Shown in pieces: positions 52,999-61,440 of a DNA stretch of 64,000 nt; the stretch's first letter is position 1; every line of letters starts with the position of its first letter. The stretch is from the NCBI RefSeq assembly GCF_010093065.1, contig NZ_CP048113.1, positions 3,720,001-3,784,000 of the forward strand, read 5' to 3'. Origin of the DNA: Chitinophaga agri. GTDB lineage: Bacteria; Bacteroidota; Bacteroidia; Chitinophagales; Chitinophagaceae. A program made the translations under genes and the position numbers. Under the pieces are notes generated by a model that had not been told where the DNA came from, did not search any database, and saw nothing but the letters and a program-made list of their open reading frames with translations.

Positions 52999-53132
52999 TT
53001 ATACATTCCAAGTTTTCCATTTTTCTTCCATATGTTTATGTTATCGGTGTGCAAAGTCTGCAACTTAAGAAAAGGAACGTAATAAATTAACGAGTTAATC
53101 ACAGTTTTAACATTGTAAACCCAGTAACAGTA

Positions 53133-53918
53133 ATGAGCTTATTTGATAGAAGTTATTTTAGTATAACTAATGAAGAGAAAAAAGAATGGACAGATTTGGT
53201 TGCTGAAGAGAAATTGAAAAAGATTGGACTATATAGGAGTTATCCCAAGGCAGTAAGACATTATTTAAGTCTATTCCCAGGCAATTTGTTAGATGCAGTG
53301 GATCTAATCGATAAAGAAGCTGAGCTCAACAAGAAAATCCAAGATTTTAAGGATTTTATTAGTCAAAATACAATTGGAGAGAGAGACATTTTAAACTTCA
53401 TAAAGTCAAATGAAAGTTACTTTATAATTGGGTCATTAGTAAAAAAAGGATATCTGTTTGGGCATCATTCACTATTTATTTTTCCCGAATTCCAATTAGG
53501 GACCAACTACAAAGCTGATTATCTACTTGTAGGGAAAAGTTCAGATGGTTATCATTTTATTTTCATTGAGTTAGAGGATATTAAAGGCGCCATTAGTACT
53601 ACAGGTGGGGAATTGGGTGTAGTAATGAGAAAGGGATTACTACAAATTGAAAAATGGGATGAATGGTTGGAAGCTAATTTCGCTCATTTATTACCCATTT
53701 TTGAAAAAGCGAAGGGGCCTAATCATGAACATATGCCAAGGGAATTTGTTGTTTTCGACAAAAGTAGAATTCATTTTGCTTTGATTGGAGGCAGAAGAAC
53801 AGATTTTGATGTGATAAGACGTTTGCAGAGAAAACAAAGAGAAAGAAAGATAAGTATTTTTCACTATGATAATTTAGTCGATAATGCCACAGCTGCTGTG
53901 GGTTCCCTAACGTATTGA
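53133..53918 (+). CDS. sduA: Shedu-type (DUF4263) anti-phage nuclease
   Basis: A 261-residue protein whose second half matches the Shedu DUF4263 nuclease pattern: FQLGTNYKADYLLVG with Asp129, HFIFIELED with Glu146/Glu148, the helix GLLQIEKWDEWLEANF with Gln171, then REFVVFDKSR and RHFD-like RTDFDVIRRLQ. That is a PD-(D/E)xK nuclease active site. The N-terminal 110 residues form a helical domain of the type that varies between Shedu proteins. Shedu proteins protect against phage by cutting DNA. Located in the defence-like module, followed 28 bases later by a small membrane protein. Confidence 0.8.
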   Translation: MSLFDRSYFSITNEEKKEWTDLVAEEKLKKIGLYRSYPKAVRHYLSLFPGNLLDAVDLIDKEAELNKKIQDFKDFISQNTIGERDILNFIKSNESYFIIGSLVKKGYLFGHHSLFIFPEFQLGTNYKADYLLVGKSSDGYHFIFIELEDIKGAISTTGGELGVVMRKGLLQIEKWDEWLEANFAHLLPIFEKAKGPNHEHMPREFVVFDKSRIHFALIGGRRTDFDVIRRLQRKQRERKISIFHYDNLVDNATAAVGSLTY

Positions 53919-53946
53919 TCATTACTTATATTTATAGTTTCATAAA

Positions 53947-54381
53947 ATGTGTACACCCATGATTGATAGAATAACATATCATCGCGAAGTAACCTATGAT
54001 TCAAAATACGACGCATATACAACATACCTTGATGAACACTTAAAACGCTACTACAATTTAAAGTATCAGTTATTAATTAATGAAAGCGAAAAAGGATTAT
54101 CAAACTTTGCTGAAGAATTATACGATTATTATTACAAGTATAAAAAAATAAGCTTTTCGTTCCCATATTCATTGATACTGCTGACGTTAGTAATAATCTT
54201 CACAGAAATATCAAGATTTATTCCAGATAGCATTTCCGGCTTTTGTTGGGGTGTGTTGGTGACATTGTTGGCGCTAATGCTAATATATAATTTGGAAAGT
54301 GATGTTTTCATTTATCCAGTAAAAAGGAAGAAGTATAAGCTGATAGTAGAGAATCAGTATCAAAAGCGTCTTTTATCTTGA
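53947..54381 (+). CDS. small two-span membrane protein next to Shedu
   Basis: A 144-residue protein with a Tyr-rich cytosolic head (EELYDYYYKYKKISFSFPYS), two adjacent hydrophobic spans (LILLTLVIIFTEI and FCWGVLVTLLALMLIY) and a basic tail. The layout recalls SLATT-like or other membrane effectors paired with defence proteins. An inner start at MIDRITYHRE is possible. Its link with Shedu is by position only. Confidence 0.55.
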   Translation: MCTPMIDRITYHREVTYDSKYDAYTTYLDEHLKRYYNLKYQLLINESEKGLSNFAEELYDYYYKYKKISFSFPYSLILLTLVIIFTEISRFIPDSISGFCWGVLVTLLALMLIYNLESDVFIYPVKRKKYKLIVENQYQKRLLS

Positions 54382-54436
54382 TATGTAATTGCTGCGGGAT
54401 GTGACAATAGTTATTTATTTATAGCAAGAAATCATC

Positions 54437-55177
54437 TTATTCAAACTTACCTATTATACTTATATAGGCGTGACGTTTATCATTGAACTTTATAATGAGA
54501 TCGTTTGAGATTAATAGTACTTCGTGTTCATTAATATTCCGACACATTTCGTTTGTATAAATTTTACCATCTGATTTCCGATAGCACGTATAATCTGATG
54601 TAGTTATAGTCTTACCATAATAATTGCTAAGTTGCTTAGTGGCAAATTCCGCTATAGGCTTACTACTATTTTGTTCAAAGTCGACATCTATTACTTGGGA
54701 GTTAGTACTATCAGTTGGAACTACGTACAGTTTTAAATGTGGGTTTTCAATATCATTAGAAGCATTCATAACTTTAGGTACTCCAAAGAACATCAAGATA
54801 AAAACACCTATTGCGCCTGTCGCTCTAATGAACCCCTTGTATTTAACCTCTAAAAAACCAGGAATCGCTGCCGCACATCCAGCAGCGAAAATCGAAAGAA
54901 TTACCCAGAAAACTCCTGTTTGGTATCGGCTGGGATTAGGAACAAACCAAGCAAAAATAGCTATAGCAATCAAACCAAGCAAACCAAAAAATGGAACTAT
55001 ATATTTTTCTCTCATACTTTTTTTTTGGGAAAAAGAAAACATATCGTCAATAGAAGCTAAATAGGCTCTTTTAGTATCAGGGTCGCCAATAGTATCCGCA
55101 TGGCTATAAGCTAGTTGGCGAAGTTTAATTTCGTCCTGAAGATTACCGGCTATATTATATTTGAGTGGCTTCTTCAT
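54437..55177 (-). CDS. membrane protein, third gene of an unrecognised operon
   Basis: A 246-residue protein with a helical head, two to four membrane spans (IVPFFGLLGLIAIAIFAWFV, GVFWVILSIFAAGCAAAIP and ATGAIGVFILMFFGVPKV) and a soluble C-terminal domain of about 100 residues (LKLYVVPTDSTNSQVIDVDF..., NEHEVLLISNDLIIKF). The start codon overlaps the stop of the upstream gene. A membrane effector downstream of cytosolic sensors is a common defence-operon plan, but no family is recognised. Confidence 0.6.
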   Translation of the reverse strand: MKKPLKYNIAGNLQDEIKLRQLAYSHADTIGDPDTKRAYLASIDDMFSFSQKKSMREKYIVPFFGLLGLIAIAIFAWFVPNPSRYQTGVFWVILSIFAAGCAAAIPGFLEVKYKGFIRATGAIGVFILMFFGVPKVMNASNDIENPHLKLYVVPTDSTNSQVIDVDFEQNSSKPIAEFATKQLSNYYGKTITTSDYTCYRKSDGKIYTNEMCRNINEHEVLLISNDLIIKFNDKRHAYISIIGKFE

Positions 55178-55536
55178 GTTTCCAATTCAAATACAATATC
55201 AACATAAAAATGATCTCGATCTACAAGCCTGCCTGTCTCATCATTTATAATCTTATCTGGTATATTGCTAGGGTTATCATAATCTCCAAGGAAAACATTA
55301 TCATTAGTCCATACTTTGTATCTCTTTTGTACTATGTGTTCCCTCTCCGCTAACGAAAGTAAAAAGAGTGCATCAAACTCAGGTATTCGTAATTTTCTCG
55401 CCACTTTATCCGCAGATGTACTAGGCAAATCGTTCTCTGACTTACTTAAATCATTAAAGTAAGTCTGCAAACTGGCAATTTTAGGCGTAAAATCCTTAAA
55501 TTGACTTTTGTATTTCTCTAATCTGCCTAAGTCCAT
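55174..55536 (-). CDS. hypothetical protein, second gene of the unrecognised operon
   Basis: A 120-residue protein. The middle (STSADKVARKLRIPEFDALF) looks like a winged helix, and the C-terminal half is beta-rich (RYKVWTNDNVFLGDY, HFYVDIVFELE). It overlaps the first gene by 41 bases and the third by four, implying strict co-translation. Confidence 0.55.
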   Translation of the reverse strand: MDLGRLEKYKSQFKDFTPKIASLQTYFNDLSKSENDLPSTSADKVARKLRIPEFDALFLLSLAEREHIVQKRYKVWTNDNVFLGDYDNPSNIPDKIINDETGRLVDRDHFYVDIVFELET

Positions 55537-56503
55537 AATTGAGTTCTTTTTCTAAACACCCTCTCTGTACGCGAATTTGCGAGGATTTTCTTGAAATTCT
55601 CATAAACAGATCTTTTTTTAATTCCTTTTCTGACTCTTCAACCGTCCAATTCCCGGTTAAGTCTTCTGTTGTCCATAGACCGTCTGAAGATTCCGACGCC
55701 CCTTTATATTCAATCAAATCTCTGATATCGCCCTTTTTATTACTAGGTATAGCAAAAGTTTGCTTCGCATTACTACTGACAGTCGACACACCTTTAGTAA
55801 TCCTAAACCTTTTTTTTTCCTTTTCTGATATATGATTGGCTACCCCTGTAAGATTTAAATCACTAAACACCAAATCTGGAAACAATTCTCTCAGTAAGTC
55901 TCTATAATACTCTTCATAGGCTCCTTCCGTCATTTTGCCCTCATTGTTTCTATGTGAATGTGTATCCCCAGAATTGTCAAGTCTTAATTGAACAAACCCA
56001 TCGTTGGTATCGATAACCACTACCACAACCACTATTCTGGAAGTTGTAACAAAACTTCTACTTTGAACGTCCGGCTCAACATCTGAATGTAGTTCAGAAA
56101 ATTTTAACTTTAGTACATTATTGTCCCAAAATCCATAAATAAACGTTGGTCCTTTGTTGGGATTTCCTGTTATCCAGTTTTGAGAAGAGAAAGTTATTTG
56201 ATGATTCTTTTTTAAGTGTTTTATGACAGCATCTCGATTTTGCTCTAAATTTTGAATGTTTTTAGCAGTCATCAAATAGATTTTTTTTGAACTACATTCC
56301 TCTATCTCAGCAATTGCCTGTTTCAATTGTTCAGTACTTAATTTTTGTTCGTTAATTGCCTTTTCAAGAACATCAAATAGATTACCAGTACTTCTTCCTG
56401 CTAATAAAATATCGTTCTCTTTAAGCCAAGTAAGTATTTGAGCATTCCCGACACGTTTAATATCCTCGATAGTTTTAGAAGACAAAGTGTTCTTTGAAGT
56501 CAT
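55496..56503 (-). CDS. hypothetical protein, first gene of the unrecognised operon
   Basis: A 335-residue soluble protein. After a helical N-terminal part (AQILTWLKENDILLAGRSTG; LSTEQLKQAIAEIEECSSKK) comes a beta-rich section containing VTTSRIVVVVVVIDTNDGFV and FVQLRLDNSGDTHSHR, and an acidic C-terminal region. I do not recognise the family. The operon is located between the Shedu module and the second scar. Confidence 0.55.
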   Translation of the reverse strand: MTSKNTLSSKTIEDIKRVGNAQILTWLKENDILLAGRSTGNLFDVLEKAINEQKLSTEQLKQAIAEIEECSSKKIYLMTAKNIQNLEQNRDAVIKHLKKNHQITFSSQNWITGNPNKGPTFIYGFWDNNVLKLKFSELHSDVEPDVQSRSFVTTSRIVVVVVVIDTNDGFVQLRLDNSGDTHSHRNNEGKMTEGAYEEYYRDLLRELFPDLVFSDLNLTGVANHISEKEKKRFRITKGVSTVSSNAKQTFAIPSNKKGDIRDLIEYKGASESSDGLWTTEDLTGNWTVEESEKELKKDLFMRISRKSSQIRVQRGCLEKELNYGLRQIREIQKSI

Positions 56504-56735
56504 TTATAAGAAATTTATGCTTAAGGGGTAAAAGCATGTGGTTGATAAGTGAATAACTACATATTCAAAAAAAACAAAGTAAATATACTGAATCTGTGCA
56601 ATAATACAATACTGATTCAATATGAAGCTTCATTCTGCGATTTCGCTCAGGATACCACAGGTTGCAACTCGAACTTTTATAATAGTAATTTAACTTCGCA
56701 GTAAGCCTACGTTCATGATTTCTGTTATTTCTTGC

Positions 56736-56774
56736 ATGATTTGGTTCGAGTTTCGCATACTTGGGGTCACGAAA
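56736..56774 (+). repeat. scar 2: tRNA-end-like attachment remnant
   Basis: The 39 bases match scar 3 (60829-60867) at 35 positions. Both contain GGTTCGAGT, as in the T loop of tRNA-Lys, and GGGGTCAC, as at its acceptor end, but with an 11-base rather than a 6-base spacer. A short minus-strand open frame across it (56565-56795) is not regarded as a gene. Confidence 0.65.
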
Positions 56775-56778
56775 GATT

Positions 56779-56815
56779 AAACGCTTCAAGTTCAAGGACT
56801 TGGAGCGCTTTTGTT
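56779..56815 (+). terminator. hairpin after scar 2
   Basis: AACGCTTCAAGT pairs with ACTTGGAGCGCT (with G-T pairs) around a short loop, followed by TTTTG. Confidence 0.65.
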
Positions 56816-56963
56816 TTTAGTCTATATCTATAACTGATTTACAATCAAACTAATGAAGGTTAGAGTCTCTATGGGGTGCTGTCATTTCAACAGATTATGT
56901 TGTGCTCATTTAAGCTGTCCTAATTTCCGTTGAATGTTACATTTAAGTAAAGTCGAAGATGTA

Positions 56964-57812
56964 TTACTTCAGCCGTCCTTTATTAAAATTCTTTTTATAA
57001 GCAGAAGGAGTTTTTCCTGTATGTTGTTTGAATATCCTAGTGAAATGACTTTGATCTGAAAACCCTGTTAAATAAGCAATTTCTGTAAGTGAGTAAGTCG
57101 ATGAGGTCAACAATCCTATCGCCTTTTCGATGCGTAGTTTTCTAATATACTCACCATAAGAAAGGTTATCGAAATACTTAGAAAACTCTCTTGATAAATA
57201 AGATGGATTGATGTCCAGGTTTTGAGAAACATCTTTTAGGTTCAGTGACAGGTTGGTATCAATCTGATCCTGTATCAGCGCTTTTAATTCTTTTGCCCAC
57301 TCCGGAACCTTTTTGGAATCACCATATTTCAGGTATTTATTGTATACATCGATCAGTAAACGTTCTACTGTGTGCTGTGTGTGACGTTCACCTTTGTGGT
57401 ATTTGGCCCAGCTATAGAGGGCGTCATAAATCACCATTCCTTTGTCTAATAACTCATAGTCGTCAGTCACATTGTGTGCAAGTCCACAGAATACGGCCCA
57501 TAGTCCCGGACATTCCAGTGCAAGTTCATGCTGGTCTGTATCTGCGCCTCTTACAATTGGTGCCAGTGTGTGGACTACGGGATCTTGTATATCAAACTTT
57601 TCTATAAAATAGTCAAACGTGCATTTGTCTCCATAATGCGTAAACTCAACACCGGGCAAATCAAATGGTGTGGCACCCAGTTCCTTTGCACTTGTGATTA
57701 CCTGTTCGTAAGGGACATATACAATCTCAGCTTCGGGGTCAATAAACCGCCTGATTAACCATGGACAGGCAATACGGTCAATTTTAGGATGTTCCCGTGT
57801 GATCCATTTCAT
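56964..57812 (-). CDS. chrB: ChrB-domain/AraC fusion regulator for chromate resistance
   Basis: A 282-residue fusion. Residues 1-150 are the ChrB C-terminal-type domain (WITREHPKIDRIACPWLIRR, ...VPYEQVITSAKELG, FTHYGDKCTFDYFIEKF, IVRGADTDQHELALECPGLW). Residues 170-280 form an AraC double helix-turn-helix (NLKDVSQNLDINPSYLSREF, then LTEIAYLTGFSDQSHFTRIF and the GKTPSAYKK end). ChrB proteins sense chromate and regulate chrA; here the DNA-binding part has been replaced by an AraC one. It is divergent from the chromate cluster, whose first gene starts 130 bases away. Confidence 0.87.
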   Translation of the reverse strand: MKWITREHPKIDRIACPWLIRRFIDPEAEIVYVPYEQVITSAKELGATPFDLPGVEFTHYGDKCTFDYFIEKFDIQDPVVHTLAPIVRGADTDQHELALECPGLWAVFCGLAHNVTDDYELLDKGMVIYDALYSWAKYHKGERHTQHTVERLLIDVYNKYLKYGDSKKVPEWAKELKALIQDQIDTNLSLNLKDVSQNLDINPSYLSREFSKYFDNLSYGEYIRKLRIEKAIGLLTSSTYSLTEIAYLTGFSDQSHFTRIFKQHTGKTPSAYKKNFNKGRLK

Positions 57813-57971
57813 GTTGAGACAAGAGTTTTATTAACTCGTAAGCTACATATAATCAACTGAATCCCGTGAATTTAACGAAAGTAAAATTTATACCAGACCA
57901 GGTAATTTCTGTTCTATTTATGCCCTGATTAATATACTAACATTGTGAGTAATCCGAAACATGATTTGAAA

Positions 57972-58517
57972 ATGAACCGTTTTATTCTCCTTTATCGTCT
58001 AAAATTTCCCAAACTGTACACAATCGCCACAGTGCTGTGTAGCGCGTTTTTTTTCACATCAGCATCCGGCCAATCGCCTACAGTGACGTATCCCAGGATA
58101 ACTGGATATGTAGGTATTCTACATCCTATTGTGACCTTTGGTAACCATGTGCCTCACTATAATTTTGATGGCGCTTATGTAGTAGGTATGCCGACAGGAA
58201 TTAATATCTGGAAGAGTGCAAAAATTGGCTTCTCAATGGAATTTGTACCCATTATCAGAGCTACTGAAGGAACCAGCAGGATGAATAACTTCTTGTTCCA
58301 TCCCGGTGCTTTATTTGGTTTGGGGAAAGGCTTCACTTTGGCAACCCGTGCCGCTTTTGAAACTTCAGGCAGATACGGATTTACACCGGTCATCAATAAG
58401 GTGGTACTAAAGGGAAAGGGCTGCAACTATTTTGTGGCCGTTCCTGTTCCCGTAAGATTTGGCAATGATCAGCCCGCGTCATTAACAGCAGGATTTCAGT
58501 TTGGGATATCATTCTAA
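57972..58517 (+). CDS. outer-membrane-like protein of the chromate cluster
   Basis: A 181-residue protein whose signal peptide contains LYTIATVLCSAFFFTSASG, followed by beta strands (RITGYVGILHPIVTF; TNINIWKSAKIGFSMEF-like stretch; PASLTAGFQFGISF at the end) that suggest a small barrel. Start taken at the ATG of MNRFILLYR; an upstream GTG adds nine residues. Chromate-specific role is only by neighbourhood. Confidence 0.6.
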   Translation: MNRFILLYRLKFPKLYTIATVLCSAFFFTSASGQSPTVTYPRITGYVGILHPIVTFGNHVPHYNFDGAYVVGMPTGINIWKSAKIGFSMEFVPIIRATEGTSRMNNFLFHPGALFGLGKGFTLATRAAFETSGRYGFTPVINKVVLKGKGCNYFVAVPVPVRFGNDQPASLTAGFQFGISF

Positions 58518-58574
58518 GTTAAACCGACATACTCATAAACATGTTTTATTAGCACAGATATAAATAAATGTAAA

Positions 58575-59540
58575 ATGAGAACCACCATCATTTTAGTAAT
58601 TGTCATGGCAGCTATATGGCTGCAAAGCTGTAAATCCTCGTCCGGGTCTGTACCCAGTAGCTTGACTGGGCCGAAGAATGATTCTAATACAATTATTTGT
58701 TTACCGGGCAGCAGTAAATTAGATATTGCGGCAATTGAACGTATCACTGGCATGAAAGGAGCAGAGAAAAATGGGGAATATAAAATAACTATTCCTCAGA
58801 ACGATCTGCAGGTTGTTGTAGATGGTTTCCGGATCATTCCGCCAATGGGTCTTGGCAGCTGGGCATGTTTCGTTCCCTGCCGAGATAGCGTCATGGTCAT
58901 GGGAGATATAGTGCTGACAGAAACAGATCTTTTTGCGGTACAGGAAGAGGTGATCAGGCAGGGCTTCACTGTCACAGGGATACATAACCATTTTGTTCGC
59001 AATCATCCAAACGTCATGTACATGCATGTTGATGGTAAAGGATCGGTAACAGACATGGCAAAAGGGGTAAAAGCAATTTTTCAGCGGGTCAAGATTGTTC
59101 GTGGGCATGATCCAAAGGAAGGGAAAGCCGATAGCGTTACTAACACTTTATCATTCGCTAAACTTGACGCGATACTCGGACAAAAGGGAGAGCTAAGTAA
59201 GGGGGTGTATAAATACACCATCGGTAGACCAGATGTGATGCTTCGGGAACATGGAATACCTATCAGTAGCTTTGCCGGATTCAATACCTGGGCTGCCTGG
59301 CAGGGAAGTGAAGACAAAGCTGCTGTTGCGGGAGACTTTGCAATGCTTGAAGATGAGGTTGAACCTGTAATAAACACACTTATCAAAAACGGGATTGAGG
59401 TCGTTGCTGTCCATAATCACATGGTGCATGAAAAACCTCATATTTTCTTTCTGCATTATTGGGGAATTGGCCCGGCCGAAAAACTGGCTATCGGACTGAA
59501 AAGCGCTATAGCCAAAACAGGAAAGGGAAAAATACATTAA
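58575..59540 (+). CDS. lipoprotein with two DUF1259 (LppY/LpqO-like) domains
   Basis: A 321-residue lipoprotein with signal peptide VIVMAAIWLQSC (Cys17). Two tandem copies of the DUF1259 domain follow: the first has VVDGFRIIPPMGLGSWACFV and VTGIHNHFVRNHPNVMYMHV, the second SFAGFNTWAAWQG and VVAVHNHMVHEKPHIFFLHY. The repeated HNH..P..(M/F)..H pattern gives both domains a metal-binding look. DUF1259 genes are often found beside chrA; their role is not established. Confidence 0.85.
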   Translation: MRTTIILVIVMAAIWLQSCKSSSGSVPSSLTGPKNDSNTIICLPGSSKLDIAAIERITGMKGAEKNGEYKITIPQNDLQVVVDGFRIIPPMGLGSWACFVPCRDSVMVMGDIVLTETDLFAVQEEVIRQGFTVTGIHNHFVRNHPNVMYMHVDGKGSVTDMAKGVKAIFQRVKIVRGHDPKEGKADSVTNTLSFAKLDAILGQKGELSKGVYKYTIGRPDVMLREHGIPISSFAGFNTWAAWQGSEDKAAVAGDFAMLEDEVEPVINTLIKNGIEVVAVHNHMVHEKPHIFFLHYWGIGPAEKLAIGLKSAIAKTGKGKIH

Positions 59541-59549
59541 ATGTAGCCT

Positions 59550-60713
59550 ATGTCCACACACTCTTATACTAATTACAGCCTGAAAAGTCTTGTACTTTAT
59601 TTTTTAAAATTGGGCGCTATCGGATTTGGAGGTCCGGTAGCACTGGTAGGCTATATGCACCGGGATCTAGTAGAGAAAAGAAAATGGATAACAGAAGATG
59701 ATTACCGCGAAGGTCTTGCCTTATCCCAACTAGCCCCCGGACCGCTTGCAGCACAACTGGGTATCTACATCGGCTTTGTACATTACAGATTACTGGGTGC
59801 GACATTGACAGGATTGGCTTTTGTGCTGCCATCATTTCTTATGGTGGTGCTATTAGGTGTTGCGTATGAATATTATCAGGGCATCCGTTGGATGCAGGCT
59901 GTCTTCTACGGAGTAGGCGCGGCTGTAATCGGTATCATCGCTATCAGTGCATACAAACTGACTAAAAAATCAATTGGTAAGGATTATTATTTGTGGTTTA
60001 TATATCTTATAGCGGCTATCGTTACCATTATTACTGAAAACGAAAATATCTTGCTTTCTATTGGAAGTGGACTATTTTACTGGCTGGTTAAATCTTCTAC
60101 TGGTTTGAAGCAACAAGCAAGTACAGTTACCCAGGCGATCTTCCCTGTATTAGCGCAGAGTACCGAAGCGGGACAGACCGATGTAACAATTCATACCAGC
60201 ATACTATTGTTCTTTGCGAAAGCGGGCGCTTTTGTTTTTGGCAGTGGTCTTGCCATTGTGCCGTTCTTATACGGCGGTGTTGTAAAAGAATATGGCTGGT
60301 TAAATGAACAGGAATTTATGGATGCCGTGGCTGTTGCTATGATCACACCGGGGCCGGTAGTCATCACAGTTGGGTTCATAGGCTACCTTACGGCAGGGTT
60401 CTCCGGAGCAACAGTAGCAGCCTTCGCCACTTTTTTCCCCTGTTATCTTTTTACTGTGATACCAGCACCCTATTTTAGTAAATATGGTAAACGTCCAGGT
60501 TTAAAAGCCTTTGTGGATGGGATAACGGCAGCGGCAACTGGTGCGATCGCCGGGGCCGTTATTGTATTGGGACAGCGGAGCATTCAGGATATACCTACAG
60601 TGATTATTTGCCTCGGAGTGATAGCGAGTCTGGTATTTTTTAAGAAAATACAGGAACCACTCGTTATTTTAGTCGCTGCACTATTGGGTATTTTCTTGAA
60701 ATCCGCAGGTTGA
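59550..60713 (+). CDS. chrA: chromate transporter ChrA
   Basis: A 387-residue inner-membrane transporter of the long-chain CHR family, with two homologous halves. The N half has KLGAIGFGGPVALVGYMHRD, LVEKRKWIT and ALSQLAPGPLAAQLGIYIG; the C half repeats FFAKAGAFVFGSGLAIVPFL, EYGWLNEQEFMDAVAVAMIT and PGPVVITVGFIGYL. ChrA exports chromate driven by the proton gradient. It begins ten bases after the DUF1259 gene and is probably cotranscribed. Confidence 0.95.
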   Translation: MSTHSYTNYSLKSLVLYFLKLGAIGFGGPVALVGYMHRDLVEKRKWITEDDYREGLALSQLAPGPLAAQLGIYIGFVHYRLLGATLTGLAFVLPSFLMVVLLGVAYEYYQGIRWMQAVFYGVGAAVIGIIAISAYKLTKKSIGKDYYLWFIYLIAAIVTIITENENILLSIGSGLFYWLVKSSTGLKQQASTVTQAIFPVLAQSTEAGQTDVTIHTSILLFFAKAGAFVFGSGLAIVPFLYGGVVKEYGWLNEQEFMDAVAVAMITPGPVVITVGFIGYLTAGFSGATVAAFATFFPCYLFTVIPAPYFSKYGKRPGLKAFVDGITAAATGAIAGAVIVLGQRSIQDIPTVIICLGVIASLVFFKKIQEPLVILVAALLGIFLKSAG

Positions 60714-60828
60714 TACCAGACTATATTGACAAAACCTGAGTCATATATCCCTAAATTGTCCTCGAACTTTAGTGATATTATTTTACCGTTATGCTGGTTG
60801 TATATTTACTATTTGCGATAAATTATCA

Positions 60829-60867
60829 ATGATTTGGTTCGAGTTTATGATACTTGGGGTCACAAAA
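60829..60867 (+). repeat. scar 3: tRNA-end-like attachment remnant
   Basis: Matches scar 2 at 35 of 39 positions and precedes the decayed recombinase in the same relative position as tRNA-Lys precedes the intact one. Confidence 0.65.
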
Positions 60868-60908
60868 TGGGATTTTTCGGTTGTAAACGGAAAATCCCAT
60901 TTCTCTTT
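60866..60908 (+). terminator. hairpin after scar 3
   Basis: AAATGGGATTTT pairs with AAAATCCCATTT around a short loop, followed by a T-rich run. Same position relative to the scar as in scars 1 and 2. Confidence 0.8.
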
Positions 60909-61440
60909 TTACGGCGATTGTCTACTGTAGTGGCTATCTGCTGAAAGATCTCATCAGCTGTCGCGGTTAGATAAATTTTATCTTCAAAAATCAATTTCTG
61001 CGGAAATAGCAAACCGGTGACTACCTTTTTCCCTTTTATAAATTAAGCTGGTGTAGTATTTAGCGAGTTTTTTCAATAAATCTGTGCAGTGGAAATTATA
61101 GCCTGACAGATTGTTGTCCAACTCTGCTGGTCCGGTTGACTTTTGGTCAATTCATTTATTTCTGCTTCATACTTGTCTTTTATTTCCTTGTAGTCTTCTA
61201 CATCCATTTACTGATCCAGGCACATACGCAGGGCTTCTTTTAGTATTGCTTTGATTGTGTTGATCTCTTTTTAAATTTCATCCATCGCTTTCCGTTTATC
61301 GTTGATGGATAATTTACTGTTGTCTTCCAATATTTTAAAGACAGGTCTATCACCTCTTCATGCACGCTGATCATTTGTAATCCCTTTACAAATGCATCAT
61401 TGGCGAATTCTGCGCTGAATCGTTTCTTACATCCTCTCAT
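60905..61440 (-). pseudogene. decayed C-terminal part of a serine recombinase
   Basis: Read from 61440 leftwards, with several frameshifts and stops, the text matches the end of Bacteroidota large serine recombinases: CKKRFSAEFANDAFVKGL (zinc-ribbon edge), a charged coiled coil containing DVEDYKEIKDKYEAEINELT, and KKVVTGLLFPQKLIFEDKIY close to the end. The resolvase domain is missing. It is thus a relic of an older integration event next to scar 3. Confidence 0.75.

Larger units (their letters stand above)
52607..53132. other. 526-base junction stretch
   Basis: No gene is supported. It contains the first tRNA-end-like scar and its hairpin. The rest is A+T-rich and plain. Confidence 0.6.
26018..61440. 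mobile_element. composite accessory island at tRNA-Lys
   Basis: It starts at the tRNA 3' end and includes an intact serine recombinase, three tRNA-end-like scars (52.95, 56.75 and 60.84 kb) and a decayed recombinase (60.9-61.44 kb). Gene content inside is accessory: restriction-like ATPase, virus-like gene train, Shedu, unknown operon and chromate resistance. The right limit is uncertain because the older element is degraded. Confidence 0.6.

Noticed and set aside
56565..56795. 76-codon minus-strand gene over scar 2
   Set aside because: The frame runs across the attachment-like repeat and a hairpin, lacks family features, and its matching text at scar 3 is broken by stops.
26018..61440. Integrative conjugative element
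   Set aside because: No relaxase, coupling ATPase or type IV secretion (Tra) genes were recognised anywhere in the island.
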